Below are positions 45,919 through 54,761 of a stretch of DNA of 64,000 bases, piece after piece. The DNA is from Paraburkholderia translucens (lineage in GTDB: Bacteria; Pseudomonadota; Gammaproteobacteria; Burkholderiales; Burkholderiaceae). Numbering within the stretch: position 1 is the stretch's first letter; every line of letters begins with the position of its first letter. Location: NCBI RefSeq assembly GCF_020881035.1, contig NZ_JAJITC010000001.1, forward strand, positions 310,001-374,000. Direction: 5' to 3'. The notes under the pieces are model-generated. The model was given only the letters and a program-made list of their open reading frames with translations. It made no database searches and was not told the DNA's origin. The position numbers were made by a program, and so were the translations under genes.

Positions 45919-46869
45919 ATGGACGAAACGCATAGCGCCACCGCAGTTCATCATTCCGCCTTTACCGCCGATCCGGCAGACGCTGCGCCGCATGACCGGC
46001 TGTCGAGCGCGGTTTCGTGGGGCGCGATCCTCGCGGGCGCGACGGGAGCCGCGGCTTTTTCGCTGATCCTGCTGGCGCTTGGCACCGGGCTTGGGCTGTC
46101 GACGCTTTCGCCGTGGACTTCGCCCGGCGGCGGCTCGGGCAAAGCATTCGGGGTTGCCGCCATCGTATGGATCTGCGTGACGCAGATTCTGACTTCAGGC
46201 CTCGGCGGCTATCTCGCCGGCCGCCTCAGGCGGCGATGGATCGCGGCCGACGCGGACGAGATTCATTTCCGCGACACGGCGCACGGTTTCCTGAGCTGGG
46301 CGGCGGCCACGCTGTTCACTGCGGCGGTGTTGACGACGGCGCTGGCCGGGTTGGTTCACGCGGGCTCGCAAGCGAGTGCGCCCGCTGCGAATCGCGCGGC
46401 CTCACTCGGTGAGCCGCTCGCCCTTCAGCGCGGCGACGCTGCCGCTGCCGACCGGGTCTGGCCGGTCGGCTATTTCGTCGACTCGCTGTTCCGGCAGCCC
46501 TCCGCGGCTGCGGCGAGCGCCGCGCCGCCGGTCGCGGCCGCCGACGCCCCGCGCGTCGAGGTCACGCGGATCTTCCTCAACAGCGTGGCGGCTCACGCAC
46601 CATTGGCTCGCGAGGACAGCGCCTATGTGGGCCGTTTGATCGCGCGGCAAACCGGACTCGCTCCGCAAGCCGCGCAAGCACGCGTCGATGCGACCTATGA
46701 GCAGCTTCAGCAGAAGCTCGACCAGCTCGATGACGCCGCGCGAGCTGCGGCCGACAAGGCGCGCAAGGCCGCGATCTACGCATCGCTGTGGCTATTCGTG
46801 TCGCTGCTGATGGGGGCGTTCAGCGCCAGCCTGGCAGCGGCGTGGGGTGGCCGCCAGCGCGATCTCTAA
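45919..46869 (+). CDS. Multi-spanning membrane protein of unknown function
   Basis: A 316-residue protein with four hydrophobic segments: about 36-62 (WGAILAGATGAAAFSLILLA), 75-100, 125-150 and a C-terminal one near 285-310 (LWLFVSLLMGAFSASLAAAW). An Ala-rich periplasmic or cytoplasmic loop of about 130 residues with a coiled-coil stretch (YEQLQQKLDQLDDAARAAAD) lies between the third and fourth. The GAILAGA...GLG...GG start resembles membrane proteins in Burkholderia stress loci. Function unknown. It is probably cotranscribed with the flanking small genes. Confidence 0.75.
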   Translation: MDETHSATAVHHSAFTADPADAAPHDRLSSAVSWGAILAGATGAAAFSLILLALGTGLGLSTLSPWTSPGGGSGKAFGVAAIVWICVTQILTSGLGGYLAGRLRRRWIAADADEIHFRDTAHGFLSWAAATLFTAAVLTTALAGLVHAGSQASAPAANRAASLGEPLALQRGDAAAADRVWPVGYFVDSLFRQPSAAAASAAPPVAAADAPRVEVTRIFLNSVAAHAPLAREDSAYVGRLIARQTGLAPQAAQARVDATYEQLQQKLDQLDDAARAAADKARKAAIYASLWLFVSLLMGAFSASLAAAWGGRQRDL

Positions 46870-46906
46870 CATTCCTGTCCATTGCATTCCAAAGGAGGAG
46901 CCGGCC

Positions 46907-46981
46907 ATGCGTTCGATTCTGCTATATCTGCTTGGCGTACCTATTCCGATCATCATCCTGATCGCACTGCTATGGCATTAG
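46907..46981 (+). CDS. 24-residue membrane microprotein
   Basis: The sequence MRSILLYLLGVPIPIIILIA followed by LLWH encodes one hydrophobic helix with a basic N-terminus and a Pro-containing kink, a typical bacterial transmembrane microprotein. A strong AAAGGAGGAG site lies 7 bases before the ATG, and it starts 37 bases after the 316-residue membrane protein gene. It is too short for routine annotation. It could be a stable partner of the upstream membrane protein. Confidence 0.6.
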   Translation: MRSILLYLLGVPIPIIILIALLWH

Positions 46982-47115
46982 GAGCAGCGCCGCGTCATGC
47001 GTCTTCAGGGGCGTCTATCCGCGTCGTGATCGACGAAAGTCTATTGCCGCGCGGATGCAGGGCGCCCCCCTTGCGCGAGTCGTTCGATTGTCGTGACCGA
47101 TGTGCAGACGTTACG

Positions 47116-48090
47116 TCACGCCGCTGACGGATGCTGTCCCGCGCTAAACGCGGCCCGAACTTCGTTCACCGTCTGTTCAGGCGCCTGCAGATGCGGAAAG
47201 TGGCCGAGTTTGGGGAGAATCGAAAGCTCCGCACCGCTACGGTTCGCGTACTCGATACCCATTTCCTTTTTTATATAGATGTCCTGCTCGCCCCACACCA
47301 CCTTCACGGGGACTTTCAGATTTGCGACATTGGTTTCGAAGTACTCCTGGTCGCGGGTGAAGCAGGAGTAGTAGTGAAAGAAGGCGTCTGCTGACGTGAG
47401 ATCACCGCCCCACCCTTTCGCCATATCGTCTCTGAACGCCTGGGACAATGGGTAGCGCTCCTCCTCGGACATCCCGCGGAAGAATGTGTTTGCCAGAATT
47501 TCGTCACGGTTCCTGTTCATCGCGGCACGCACGGCGTCAGACGAAGGCTTCGACTTCAGGCCTTGCAGGCTTTCGTACATGTACTGCGGGCGGTCGAATG
47601 GGGCAAAGTCGCCGACGATGATCTTCCTCGCGATATCCGGTCGCTCCAATGCTGCCAGCAGCGCGGGCAAGGCCCCGATATCGGTGGCATAAATCACCAG
47701 CTTCGAACTGTCGATGCCAGACGTGCGGATATAGGCTTGCAGCACCTGGGCATAGTCCTTCGGCGCGTAGGAGAAGCGATCGACGTCTGGACGCGAGGAT
47801 TGTCCGTAGCCCGGCCAGTCAAACGCGTGCACCTCGTATTCGCAGGACAGAGATTCGGCGATCGCCTTCCACGCATACATCGTCTCCGGGAAGCCGTGCA
47901 GGAATAATACCGAACCCTTTGAATGTGCCGGCCGATAGACCATTTGACGCAGCCTGATGTCAGGGTTGATCTGCACCTCCCCGACTTCGATCTTCGGCGC
48001 CGATGAGGGTGACGCCGGCACGATCTCACATGGGGAAATGCTTACAGCTACTGCGGAGAAAACTGTCGCCTTCGTTTCAAGGTTGAACAT
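47116..48090 (-). CDS. Alpha/beta hydrolase with Asp nucleophile (epoxide hydrolase / dehalogenase type)
   Basis: A 324-residue alpha/beta hydrolase: oxyanion motif LFLHGFPETMYAWKAIAE, the nucleophile elbow IYATDIGALPAL, in which Asp replaces the usual Ser, and the catalytic His in ILPKLGHFPHLQAPEQ. An Asp nucleophile is characteristic of epoxide hydrolases and haloalkane or fluoroacetate dehalogenases. The first 25 residues are weakly hydrophobic and may be a poor signal sequence. No signature decides the substrate. It is oriented away from the NTF2-like gene 145 bases upstream in the transcript. Confidence 0.8.
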   Translation of the reverse strand: MFNLETKATVFSAVAVSISPCEIVPASPSSAPKIEVGEVQINPDIRLRQMVYRPAHSKGSVLFLHGFPETMYAWKAIAESLSCEYEVHAFDWPGYGQSSRPDVDRFSYAPKDYAQVLQAYIRTSGIDSSKLVIYATDIGALPALLAALERPDIARKIIVGDFAPFDRPQYMYESLQGLKSKPSSDAVRAAMNRNRDEILANTFFRGMSEEERYPLSQAFRDDMAKGWGGDLTSADAFFHYYSCFTRDQEYFETNVANLKVPVKVVWGEQDIYIKKEMGIEYANRSGAELSILPKLGHFPHLQAPEQTVNEVRAAFSAGQHPSAA

Positions 48091-48234
48091 GATCGTTGTT
48101 CCCGTTCAATGCGAAAGTGCACCAATTAAATTGCCAAAAGCAATGCGCCAGCCCCTTTGCCCAACGTCGCAACTGATGCGGCGCAGTCCCAGACGACTCA
48201 CGCATTTCGAAGAAGCCCGCCGGCACAGCGCTTT

Positions 48235-48702
48235 TTACTGGCACCTCGAACATCGGCTGCGAGTGCAGTCTTCGGATACCGTATTCAGCGCCGCTGCTTC
48301 CTGTTCCGTGAGATAACAATCTCGGAAGCGCTCGTCGACGCGCTCCCACATCAGTCTCGAGAACAGCAGCGCCGCATTGAGCGGGCGATGATTGATGACG
48401 ACGGAATCCGTCTCGCCCTTCTGGTTCAGATGCGCGACGACCACCGTCTCGATCGGCATGCCCTGGATCTGCGAACGATAGGACTCCATGTACAAACCGT
48501 CGCCACGCTTGCCCTTGTAGCTGTGATGCTGGAATTCGTAGAGCGAGATCGCATGTTTGATGACGGAGAGAATGTCGGCTCGTCCTTCGATCGGACGCTT
48601 CAGGACGGTGGCTTCGAGCGTCGCGTTTTCAGCGAGGCTCGTCAGCCAGAGCGGCGCACCGCGAGCGGGTGCCATCACGGGGGCTGTGTCGTTGAACTTC
48701 AT
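48235..48702 (-). CDS. NTF2/SnoaL-like protein
   Basis: A 155-residue protein of the NTF2-like cone fold: LWLTSLAENATLEATVLKRP, IKHAISLYEFQHHSYKGKRG and ETVVVAHLNQKGETDSVVIN. The fold serves ketosteroid-isomerase-like or ester-cyclase enzymes and ligand-binding proteins; active residues cannot be placed. Divergent from the AraC regulator at 48808, which probably controls it. Length is normal. Confidence 0.7.
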   Translation of the reverse strand: MKFNDTAPVMAPARGAPLWLTSLAENATLEATVLKRPIEGRADILSVIKHAISLYEFQHHSYKGKRGDGLYMESYRSQIQGMPIETVVVAHLNQKGETDSVVINHRPLNAALLFSRLMWERVDERFRDCYLTEQEAAALNTVSEDCTRSRCSRCQ

Positions 48703-48807
48703 GGTGCTGCTCCTGCTTTCAGGTCATCGGATGCGGCCATGATGGGGCTTTACTCGTAACGCGGAAAGTGGCAGCATCGCCATTATTCGTGGAATTTCAG
48801 ACACGAA

Positions 48808-49845
48808 ATGGCCATCGTCCGCATCTGGGTCTATGACGGAATCCTCGCGTCCGGCGTCGCGGGCCCGGTCGACGTATTCAGCGCGGCCAATCAGTTCCAT
48901 GCGCGCAAGGCCGCACCCGCAGCGACATCGGCGCCCGTGTTTGCATGGCGCGTGGAGTCTCTCGACGGGCGTCCCGTCACGGCTGCGTCAGGCCAGATCA
49001 TTCCCGTCGACGGCAAGATCGATCCGCGCAAACGGGCGGACGCCGTTCTGCTGACGGCACCGTTTTTCTCGAACATCGACGAGTTCCTTGGGCGCCGCGA
49101 GCAGTTGAACGAACTCTCTGCCGCGCTGCGGCGCCAACGCAAGGCAGGCGCCGTGTTGGCGGCTTATTGCACGGCCAACTACCTGCTCGCCGAGGCGGGC
49201 CTGCTGGATGGCCGCGCCGCAACGACGCACTGGGCGAGGGCCGCGGACTTCGCGCGCCGCTATCCGCGTGTGGAAGTCCGCGCACAGGAAGTGCTGATCG
49301 CGCAGGACGGCATCATCTCGGGCGGTTCCGTGACGTCGTATCTGAATCTCGCTGTTCGGCTCGTCGAAACTTTCGCCGGCGAAAAACTCGCCGCGATGAC
49401 CGCGAAAGCCCTGCTGATCGACATGAACCGGACGTCGCAGGCATCTTTTGCAACGCTTCTCGACGAACATGGGCATACCGACACGCTCGTCGCGCGCGCC
49501 CAGCAGCAGATGGAGGCGACCTTGCAGCAGGGCTTCCGGCTGGGCGATCTGGCGGCGTCGCTGGCTGTCAGCGAACGCACGCTCAATCGCCGTTTCAAGG
49601 CAGCCGTCGGGCTCGCACCGTTGACGTATCTGCAGAATCTGCGCATCGAGGTCGCGAAAAGGCTGCTGGAAACGCGGCCAATCGGGCTCGAGGCGGTGAG
49701 TCAGCGAGTTGGTTATGGCGATACCAGCACGTTCCGGCAATTATTCAAGCGCAAGACCGGGTTGTCACCGAGCGAATATCAAATGCGATTCTCGCGTGCC
49801 ACGGCGGAGAATATGGAAGCCGGGTCAGGGCGCAACGGCGGCTAG
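48808..49845 (+). CDS. AraC-family regulator with DJ-1/PfpI-like N-terminal domain
   Basis: A 345-residue GlxA/FtrA-type regulator. The N-terminal domain (about 1-185) has the glutamine-amidotransferase-like fold with AVLAAYCTANYLLAEAGLLD and a Cys at the elbow. The AraC domain (about 230-330) has two helix-turn-helix motifs (RLGDLAASLAVSERTLNRRF, GLEAVSQRVGYGDTSTFRQL) and ends in KRKTGLSPSEYQMRF. It is divergent from the NTF2-like gene and upstream of the exported epoxide hydrolase, both plausible targets. Confidence 0.9.
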   Translation: MAIVRIWVYDGILASGVAGPVDVFSAANQFHARKAAPAATSAPVFAWRVESLDGRPVTAASGQIIPVDGKIDPRKRADAVLLTAPFFSNIDEFLGRREQLNELSAALRRQRKAGAVLAAYCTANYLLAEAGLLDGRAATTHWARAADFARRYPRVEVRAQEVLIAQDGIISGGSVTSYLNLAVRLVETFAGEKLAAMTAKALLIDMNRTSQASFATLLDEHGHTDTLVARAQQQMEATLQQGFRLGDLAASLAVSERTLNRRFKAAVGLAPLTYLQNLRIEVAKRLLETRPIGLEAVSQRVGYGDTSTFRQLFKRKTGLSPSEYQMRFSRATAENMEAGSGRNGG

Positions 49846-50090
49846 GGCTTCACGAGATCATCACGTCATGGCCCGCTTCATATCTGTCCCATTTCCCCGC
49901 ACTGTTCTGTTGTATCTCAACGTATCTGCAGGAGCCAAGGATACGCACGCATACGCAAAACCCGTTTTCGGACATGAGCGGGATACGTTCATCCGCTCAA
50001 ATACGCCGATCGCGACCGGACCGCGGAGACTGTACATCGCGGACATCACGCGCAACGCAATACGCTGATCCAAGACTGGAAACCAATCTC

Positions 50091-51443
50091 ATGTCAAAAG
50101 ACACGCCCCAATCCTCATCGCGCCGGTACTTCGTCGGTATGGCCGCAGCGGCACTCGCCGCAGGCTCGCTGGGCCGCCTCGCCTTCGCGGAAACGAGCCC
50201 GTCAACCGGCAACGTCACCGAGCCCGCGAACGGCCACAAGACGGCGATCCGGCCGTTCCGCGTTCATGTTCCCGAGTCGCAGCTCGTCGACCTGCGGCGC
50301 CGCATCAAGGCCGCGCGCTGGCCCGATCGCGAGACGGTAACCGACGAATCGCAGGGCATCCAGCTCGCCACCATTCAGGGACTCGCGCAATATTGGGCAA
50401 CTGGCTACGACTGGCGCAAATGCGAAGCGCGGCTCAATTCGTATCCGCAGTTCATCACTGAGATCGACGGACTCGATATTCATTTCATCCATGTGCGATC
50501 GAAGCATGAAAACGCGATGCCATTGATCGTGACGCACGGCTGGCCCGGCTCGGTCATCGAGCAGTTCAAGATCATCGATCCGCTCGTCAACCCGACTGCG
50601 TACGGTGCGCCGGCTTCGGATGCTTTTCATCTCGTGATTCCATCATTGCCCGGTTACGGGTTTTCGGCGAGACCGACCACAACGGGCTGGGGACCGGAAC
50701 GCACGGCCCGCGCGTGGGTCATGTTGATGAAACGCCTCGGCTACGAGCGCTTTGCATCGCAGGGCGGCGATCTCGGCGGGATTGTCACGAACATCATGGC
50801 CAAACAGGCGCCGCCCGAACTGATCGGCATTCATGTGAACTTTCCTGCCTCGGTTCCGGCTGACATTCTCAAATCGCTCGCTGCGGGCGACGCGATGCCT
50901 GCCAACTTATCGGCCGAGGAGCAGCACGCGTATGAACAGTTGAGCGCCAACTTCAAGAAGAAGCGCGGCTACGCTTTGGAAATGGGCACGCGCCCGCAGA
51001 CGCTGTACGGACTCGCCGATTCACCCGTCGCGCTGGCTTCCTGGCTACTCGACCACGGCGACGGCTACGGCCAGCCCGCGGCGGCGTTGAGCGCAGCCGT
51101 GCTCGGTCGTCCCGTCAACGGTCATTCAGCAGGCGCGCTGACGCGAGACGACATACTCGACGACATCACGCTGTACTGGCTGACCAACACTGGCATCTCG
51201 GCGGCGCGCTTCTATTGGGAGTCGCACGCGAATTTCTTCCTCGCGGCCGACATCAACGTGCCTGCCGCCGTGAGCGCTTTTCCGGGAGAAAACTACCAGG
51301 CGCCGAAGAGCTGGACCGAAAAGGCCTATCACAACCTGATCTACTTCAACAAACCCGAAACGGGCGGCCACTTCGCGGCATGGGAAGAACCGATTATCTT
51401 CGCGCATGAAGTGCGTACGGGCTTGAGGTCCCTGCGCGCGTGA
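50091..51443 (+). CDS. Exported epoxide hydrolase (EHN domain, Tat signal)
   Basis: A 450-residue protein with a twin-arginine signal (SSRRYFVGMAAAALAAGSLG, cleavage near AFAET). The N-terminal epoxide hydrolase domain (about 50-160, FRVHVPESQLVDLRRRIKAA, RWPDRETV) precedes the alpha/beta hydrolase core: oxyanion TLIVTHGWPGSVI-like segment, nucleophile FASQGGDLGG (Asp), and catalytic His in ETGGHFAAWEEP. It hydrolyses epoxides to diols, here outside the cytoplasm. It follows the AraC gene by 245 bases and begins at a clear ATG, 50091. Confidence 0.88.
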   Translation: MSKDTPQSSSRRYFVGMAAAALAAGSLGRLAFAETSPSTGNVTEPANGHKTAIRPFRVHVPESQLVDLRRRIKAARWPDRETVTDESQGIQLATIQGLAQYWATGYDWRKCEARLNSYPQFITEIDGLDIHFIHVRSKHENAMPLIVTHGWPGSVIEQFKIIDPLVNPTAYGAPASDAFHLVIPSLPGYGFSARPTTTGWGPERTARAWVMLMKRLGYERFASQGGDLGGIVTNIMAKQAPPELIGIHVNFPASVPADILKSLAAGDAMPANLSAEEQHAYEQLSANFKKKRGYALEMGTRPQTLYGLADSPVALASWLLDHGDGYGQPAAALSAAVLGRPVNGHSAGALTRDDILDDITLYWLTNTGISAARFYWESHANFFLAADINVPAAVSAFPGENYQAPKSWTEKAYHNLIYFNKPETGGHFAAWEEPIIFAHEVRTGLRSLRA

Positions 51444-51580
51444 AAGCCGGGCCGGCCACCTGGTCAGCACACGATGCTTGCCCAGGTGGTCAGAGTTCAA
51501 CACCACGTATTCGCCGGTTGGCCGGAGTGCAGGCAGACAGTGGCGTTCACGTTGCGCACCGCTTCCTCCCTTGCATACTG

Positions 51581-53023
51581 CTATGGCTGGGCAAACACGT
51601 CCGTGCGATTGGAAAGATCTCCTGAGTTTGTTTGCACGAAGAACGGCACGAACGTCGAGCCGATCGAGATCAACCCTTGATAGTCCCCGACGAAGAAGCC
51701 CTCGGCATTCGGCGCGGTCTTGAGGTCGAACGCCCCTGCGAGATGTGTTTCGTTGGCGAACGTCGTTCCCTTGTCCGTCGATGTCGTCTGCCAGATATCC
51801 GTTGGAAGTGTCGCTATGTTGCCATCCGCCAGATTGCGGAAATCGTAGTACGTCACCGCAACGGTCCCCGACGAATTGACGTTGATGCCTGGATTAAATG
51901 CCGGCCGCCCCGTAGGTGTATTGACCCGGATCGGTGTGCTCCAGGTGCTGCCGCCGTCTTTTGAAGTCGAGAGCGCGATCTCATCGTAGAGCCCGCCATT
52001 GAAGCGCGAATCCTGCCATACGGCATAGAGCTGGCCGGTCTTGGGATCGATCGCGGGCTCCGGAATAATGTCCCCTGAACGCACCGCTTCGCCGGTGTTC
52101 GGATCAAACACCGAGACGGTCTGCAAACCCGAGATAACCTTCGGCTGCGTCCACGTCGCCCCGTCATCGGTCGATTTGATGAACGCCACCTTGCCGGCCG
52201 CTTTCGAGAACGGCGGAGAGATCAGGTCGAAGAAGTCATAGAGCGTTCCGTCCTGCGAGTTGACCACAATCTGGTTGCCGATCGTCTGCTGCCGCGATGG
52301 CACCGACACGATAACGGATGGCGGACTCCATGTCGTGCCACCGTCGATCGTCCTTGAGAACATCGATGGTCCCCGGAAGGCGGCCGTATGCGTGTTCGCA
52401 TAAGGATTGCCGTTCGGCAGTTCCAGCCGGTCCCACACTGCATAGGCGACGCCTGCCTTGATAGGGTTGGCGGTCACCGATTCCTTGTCGTTGAAGAATT
52501 GCAGCGTTGGTTCGTTGTTGGCGATGATGGTCTTCGGCTGCGCCCACGTCTGGCCGCCGTCTTTCGAAACCGAAGCGAGCACCCCATTGCTGTTGTTGGA
52601 TTGATTGAAGGAGATCGACACGGCGTACGCCGTTCCATCGGGGCCGATCGACACCCATGGGTCGGACGCGCGCTCGTAGGCTGTCCCGCCCGCGCATGCA
52701 CTGAAAGGCAGTTTAGCCGGCTTGCCCCACGTAAAACCGCCATCGAATGACGAGCTCACAGCCAGGCCGTGCGCGCCGCCGTTGTCCCATCGGTCCTGCT
52801 GCCATACGCCGATAAGGTTCGAGGGATTATGCGGGTTCGTGGCGAGCCAAGGCTCGACTTCGGCGTTCACATAGCTTGTGCCGGGGCCGCCGATGGCGCA
52901 AGTGGCAAAGGGGTTGAAATTGGAGACCAGGACGGGCGCAGCCCGGCTGGCTGTCATGCTGGTTGCGAGGACAACAGCGAGCGGAATGCCGCTCAAAAGT
53001 ACACGAGACTTGTTGCTGCGCAT
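51581..53023 (-). CDS. Secreted BNR/Asp-box (sialidase-like) beta-propeller protein
   Basis: A 480-residue exported protein (signal peptide about 1-29). At least six Asp-box repeats of the type S-x-D-G-G-x-T-W are visible: SSSFDGGFTW, SVSKDGGQTW, SRTIDGGTTW, KSTDDGATWT, STSKDGGSTW, TSTDKGTTF. These form a six-bladed propeller as in sialidases, but the arginine triad and catalytic Glu/Tyr of true sialidases cannot be identified, so exo-sialidase activity is not claimed. GAAGGAG precedes the ATG at 53023. It could bind or cut surface glycans. Confidence 0.83.
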   Translation of the reverse strand: MRSNKSRVLLSGIPLAVVLATSMTASRAAPVLVSNFNPFATCAIGGPGTSYVNAEVEPWLATNPHNPSNLIGVWQQDRWDNGGAHGLAVSSSFDGGFTWGKPAKLPFSACAGGTAYERASDPWVSIGPDGTAYAVSISFNQSNNSNGVLASVSKDGGQTWAQPKTIIANNEPTLQFFNDKESVTANPIKAGVAYAVWDRLELPNGNPYANTHTAAFRGPSMFSRTIDGGTTWSPPSVIVSVPSRQQTIGNQIVVNSQDGTLYDFFDLISPPFSKAAGKVAFIKSTDDGATWTQPKVISGLQTVSVFDPNTGEAVRSGDIIPEPAIDPKTGQLYAVWQDSRFNGGLYDEIALSTSKDGGSTWSTPIRVNTPTGRPAFNPGINVNSSGTVAVTYYDFRNLADGNIATLPTDIWQTTSTDKGTTFANETHLAGAFDLKTAPNAEGFFVGDYQGLISIGSTFVPFFVQTNSGDLSNRTDVFAQP

Positions 53024-53666
53024 GGATGGCTCCTTCTCCATTGCAGCCCGAGCAGTCCAAGGTAGCCTGCTGGCAATTGCGAAAGCATTGGAACAGCGTT
53101 GCACCCATGCCTGATGTCTCAACGATGGCATCGTCGGCGCGCCTTGTTTCCATCATATTCGCCCGCCACACTCACTACCGCTTCAACTGCACAGACTGCG
53201 AACGCTGAACACCGTCAGCGCGTCGGTTGCGACTTCAGTACCAAGTACCCATCAGTCTCGCGTGTCGGAAATCCGGCACACACCGATCGGACTCTTTGCA
53301 ATGACCACTACTTGTCAGATGCGTGTAATGGACTTTAGATTGTGGCAAAAGGCGCTGCGCGAATTTATTGTAACAATCGCGAGCGATGCACGCTTTTATT
53401 CAAGACGGATAGAAGCGATAAGCGCGACAGACGCGGCTGCTGTAAAAGAGCTTGACGGGTTGATTTATGTATTTTGGATATTCGTTGGGTCAGCAACCGA
53501 TCGAAGCCGTCGTTGTTTGGTCCCACGGTGTCGGCAAACACGCCGTCGATCACCACGTTCGTGCAGCTTCGTGAGCAATGTGAGCGGCATCGAGCTGAGC
53601 AACGTGGCGATCGCGGGCACCACATACGACACCTCGCTGTGCGCACCGCCGACCTGATGCGGGCGC
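53024..53666. other. AT-richer region with possible relics
   Basis: About 640 bases without a supportable gene. A plus-strand segment (about 53570-53657, read as CSFVSNVSGIELSNVAIAGT) has the look of a beta-helix C-terminus and ends in a stop, but its frame shifts upstream and no start exists. The centre (53330-53470) is AT-rich. Confidence 0.4.
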
Positions 53667-53690
53667 AAGGACGCGGGCAACCGCGTCCTT
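53667..53690. terminator. Rho-independent terminator-like hairpin
   Basis: AAGGACGCGG (53667-53676) pairs perfectly with CCGCGTCCTT (53681-53690) around GCAA. It lies 6 bases after the stop of the ABC transporter relic and could terminate transcription on either strand. Confidence 0.65.
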
Positions 53691-53696
53691 TCCCGT

Positions 53697-54310
53697 TTAG
53701 CCGCCGCGCCGCCTCGTGAGCCGCTTGAGCCAGCCGCCACGTCCGAAGTCGGTCTGCTGCAGGAACACGGCAATCACGATGATCAGGCCTTTGAGCACAA
53801 GCTGGGTATTGCTGTCGATGTCGTTCAGCAACAGCATATTGCCGAGAAAGCCGAAGATGAGCACGCCCGCCACCGTGCCCGATATGCGTCCTGTGCGCGC
53901 GGTGCCTCGTCCGCGCCGCGCTCCGGCGGCGCGAAGTCCTTGCCGATCATCATCGAGACGAGCGCCGTCGAGGATTCGACCTGCGCGACCGGCAACGTCG
54001 AAATGTGCCTGCCGTCGCGCAGCACGGTCACGCGGTCGGCCACCGCAAAGACTTCGCCCAGCCGGTGGCTGATCAACACGATGCCCATGCCGCGCTCGCG
54101 CAACTGCCTCGCGAGCCCGAGGAGCGCCTGGGTCTCCACGTCGGACAGCGCCGAAGTCGGCTCGTCCATGATCAGGACCTTCGCGTCGGCCGCCAGCGAT
54201 TTGGCGATTTCCATCAGCTGCTTTTCGCCGACCCTCAACGCAGCCACGCGCGTTTCTGGATCTGCGCGAAAGCCCAGTTGATCGAGCACGCTGCGCGCCG
54301 CCCGCCGCAT
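53697..54310 (-). pseudogene. Sugar ABC transporter relic: ATPase fragment joined to permease tail
   Basis: On the minus strand, 54310 down to about 53870 reads as the middle of a RbsA-type ATPase ([60 protein letters not shown]), lacking both Walker A and the whole second domain. Near 53880 it passes in another frame into the last 60 residues of a RbsC-type permease (GRISGTVAGVLIFGFLGNML, LKGLIIVIAVFLQQTDFGRG), ending at 53697. A deletion joining the two genes explains this. No functional transporter can result. Confidence 0.8.
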
Positions 54311-54347
54311 CGCGCGCCGATCGGGAAAGCCGAGGCGTGTGCTTTTG

Positions 54348-54758
54348 TCATGCCGCGCGCGGCGGCGTCACCGTGGCCCATCGCTCCACGATCCGGCGAT
54401 TCGCAAACCGCCACAGCACAAAGCCGTGGAACTCGATCTTCTGTCCGGAGACTGCGTCGGTCGCGCGCCAGGTGTTTCGGACCATCACCTTGTCCCGCTC
54501 GGCGATGATGTCTTCGACGGTGACATGCAGGTCCGGCCATTTCTCGTAGAGTCCCGTCATCATCGCAATCGCGGCTTCGGGGCCGACCTGAGGGCCTGAA
54601 GGTTCGTCATGGTCCAAAAAATCGGCGCTCAGGTTCTGCCGCGCGACTTCAGCTTTCTTCCGGTTCACGAAGTTCTCGAAGTGTTCGATGACGAATTGCT
54701 TCATTTCTTCGAGACTGAAACCCGGATCACCTTCCGGTGGCACTGCAAACGTCTGCAT
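54348..54758 (-). CDS. SnoaL-like polyketide cyclase family protein
   Basis: A 136-residue protein of the SnoaL/NTF2 fold: FVIEHFENFVNRKKAEVARQ, NLSADFLDHDEPSGPQVGPE, KWPDLHVTVEDIIAERDKVM, and RNTWRATDAVSGQKIEFHGF. Members are ester cyclases or unassigned ligand-binding proteins; the His and Asp of DHDEP are candidate active residues. It is 3 bases after the F420-type reductase gene, the last gene of the unit. Length is normal. Confidence 0.78.
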   Translation of the reverse strand: MQTFAVPPEGDPGFSLEEMKQFVIEHFENFVNRKKAEVARQNLSADFLDHDEPSGPQVGPEAAIAMMTGLYEKWPDLHVTVEDIIAERDKVMVRNTWRATDAVSGQKIEFHGFVLWRFANRRIVERWATVTPPRAA

Positions 54759-54761
54759 GGT

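Noticed and set aside
48945..51443. An 832-codon open frame ending in the epoxide hydrolase
   Set aside because: Its first 380 codons lie on the AraC gene in another frame and have no protein-like composition; the real gene starts at 50091 with a Tat signal.
51581..53023. True exo-sialidase function for the BNR protein
   Set aside because: Asp boxes are clear but the arginine triad and catalytic residues were not identified, so only the fold is claimed.
53262..53657. 131-codon frame downstream of the BNR protein gene
   Set aside because: Only its last 30 residues look protein-like and the frame shifts before them; no start or family.
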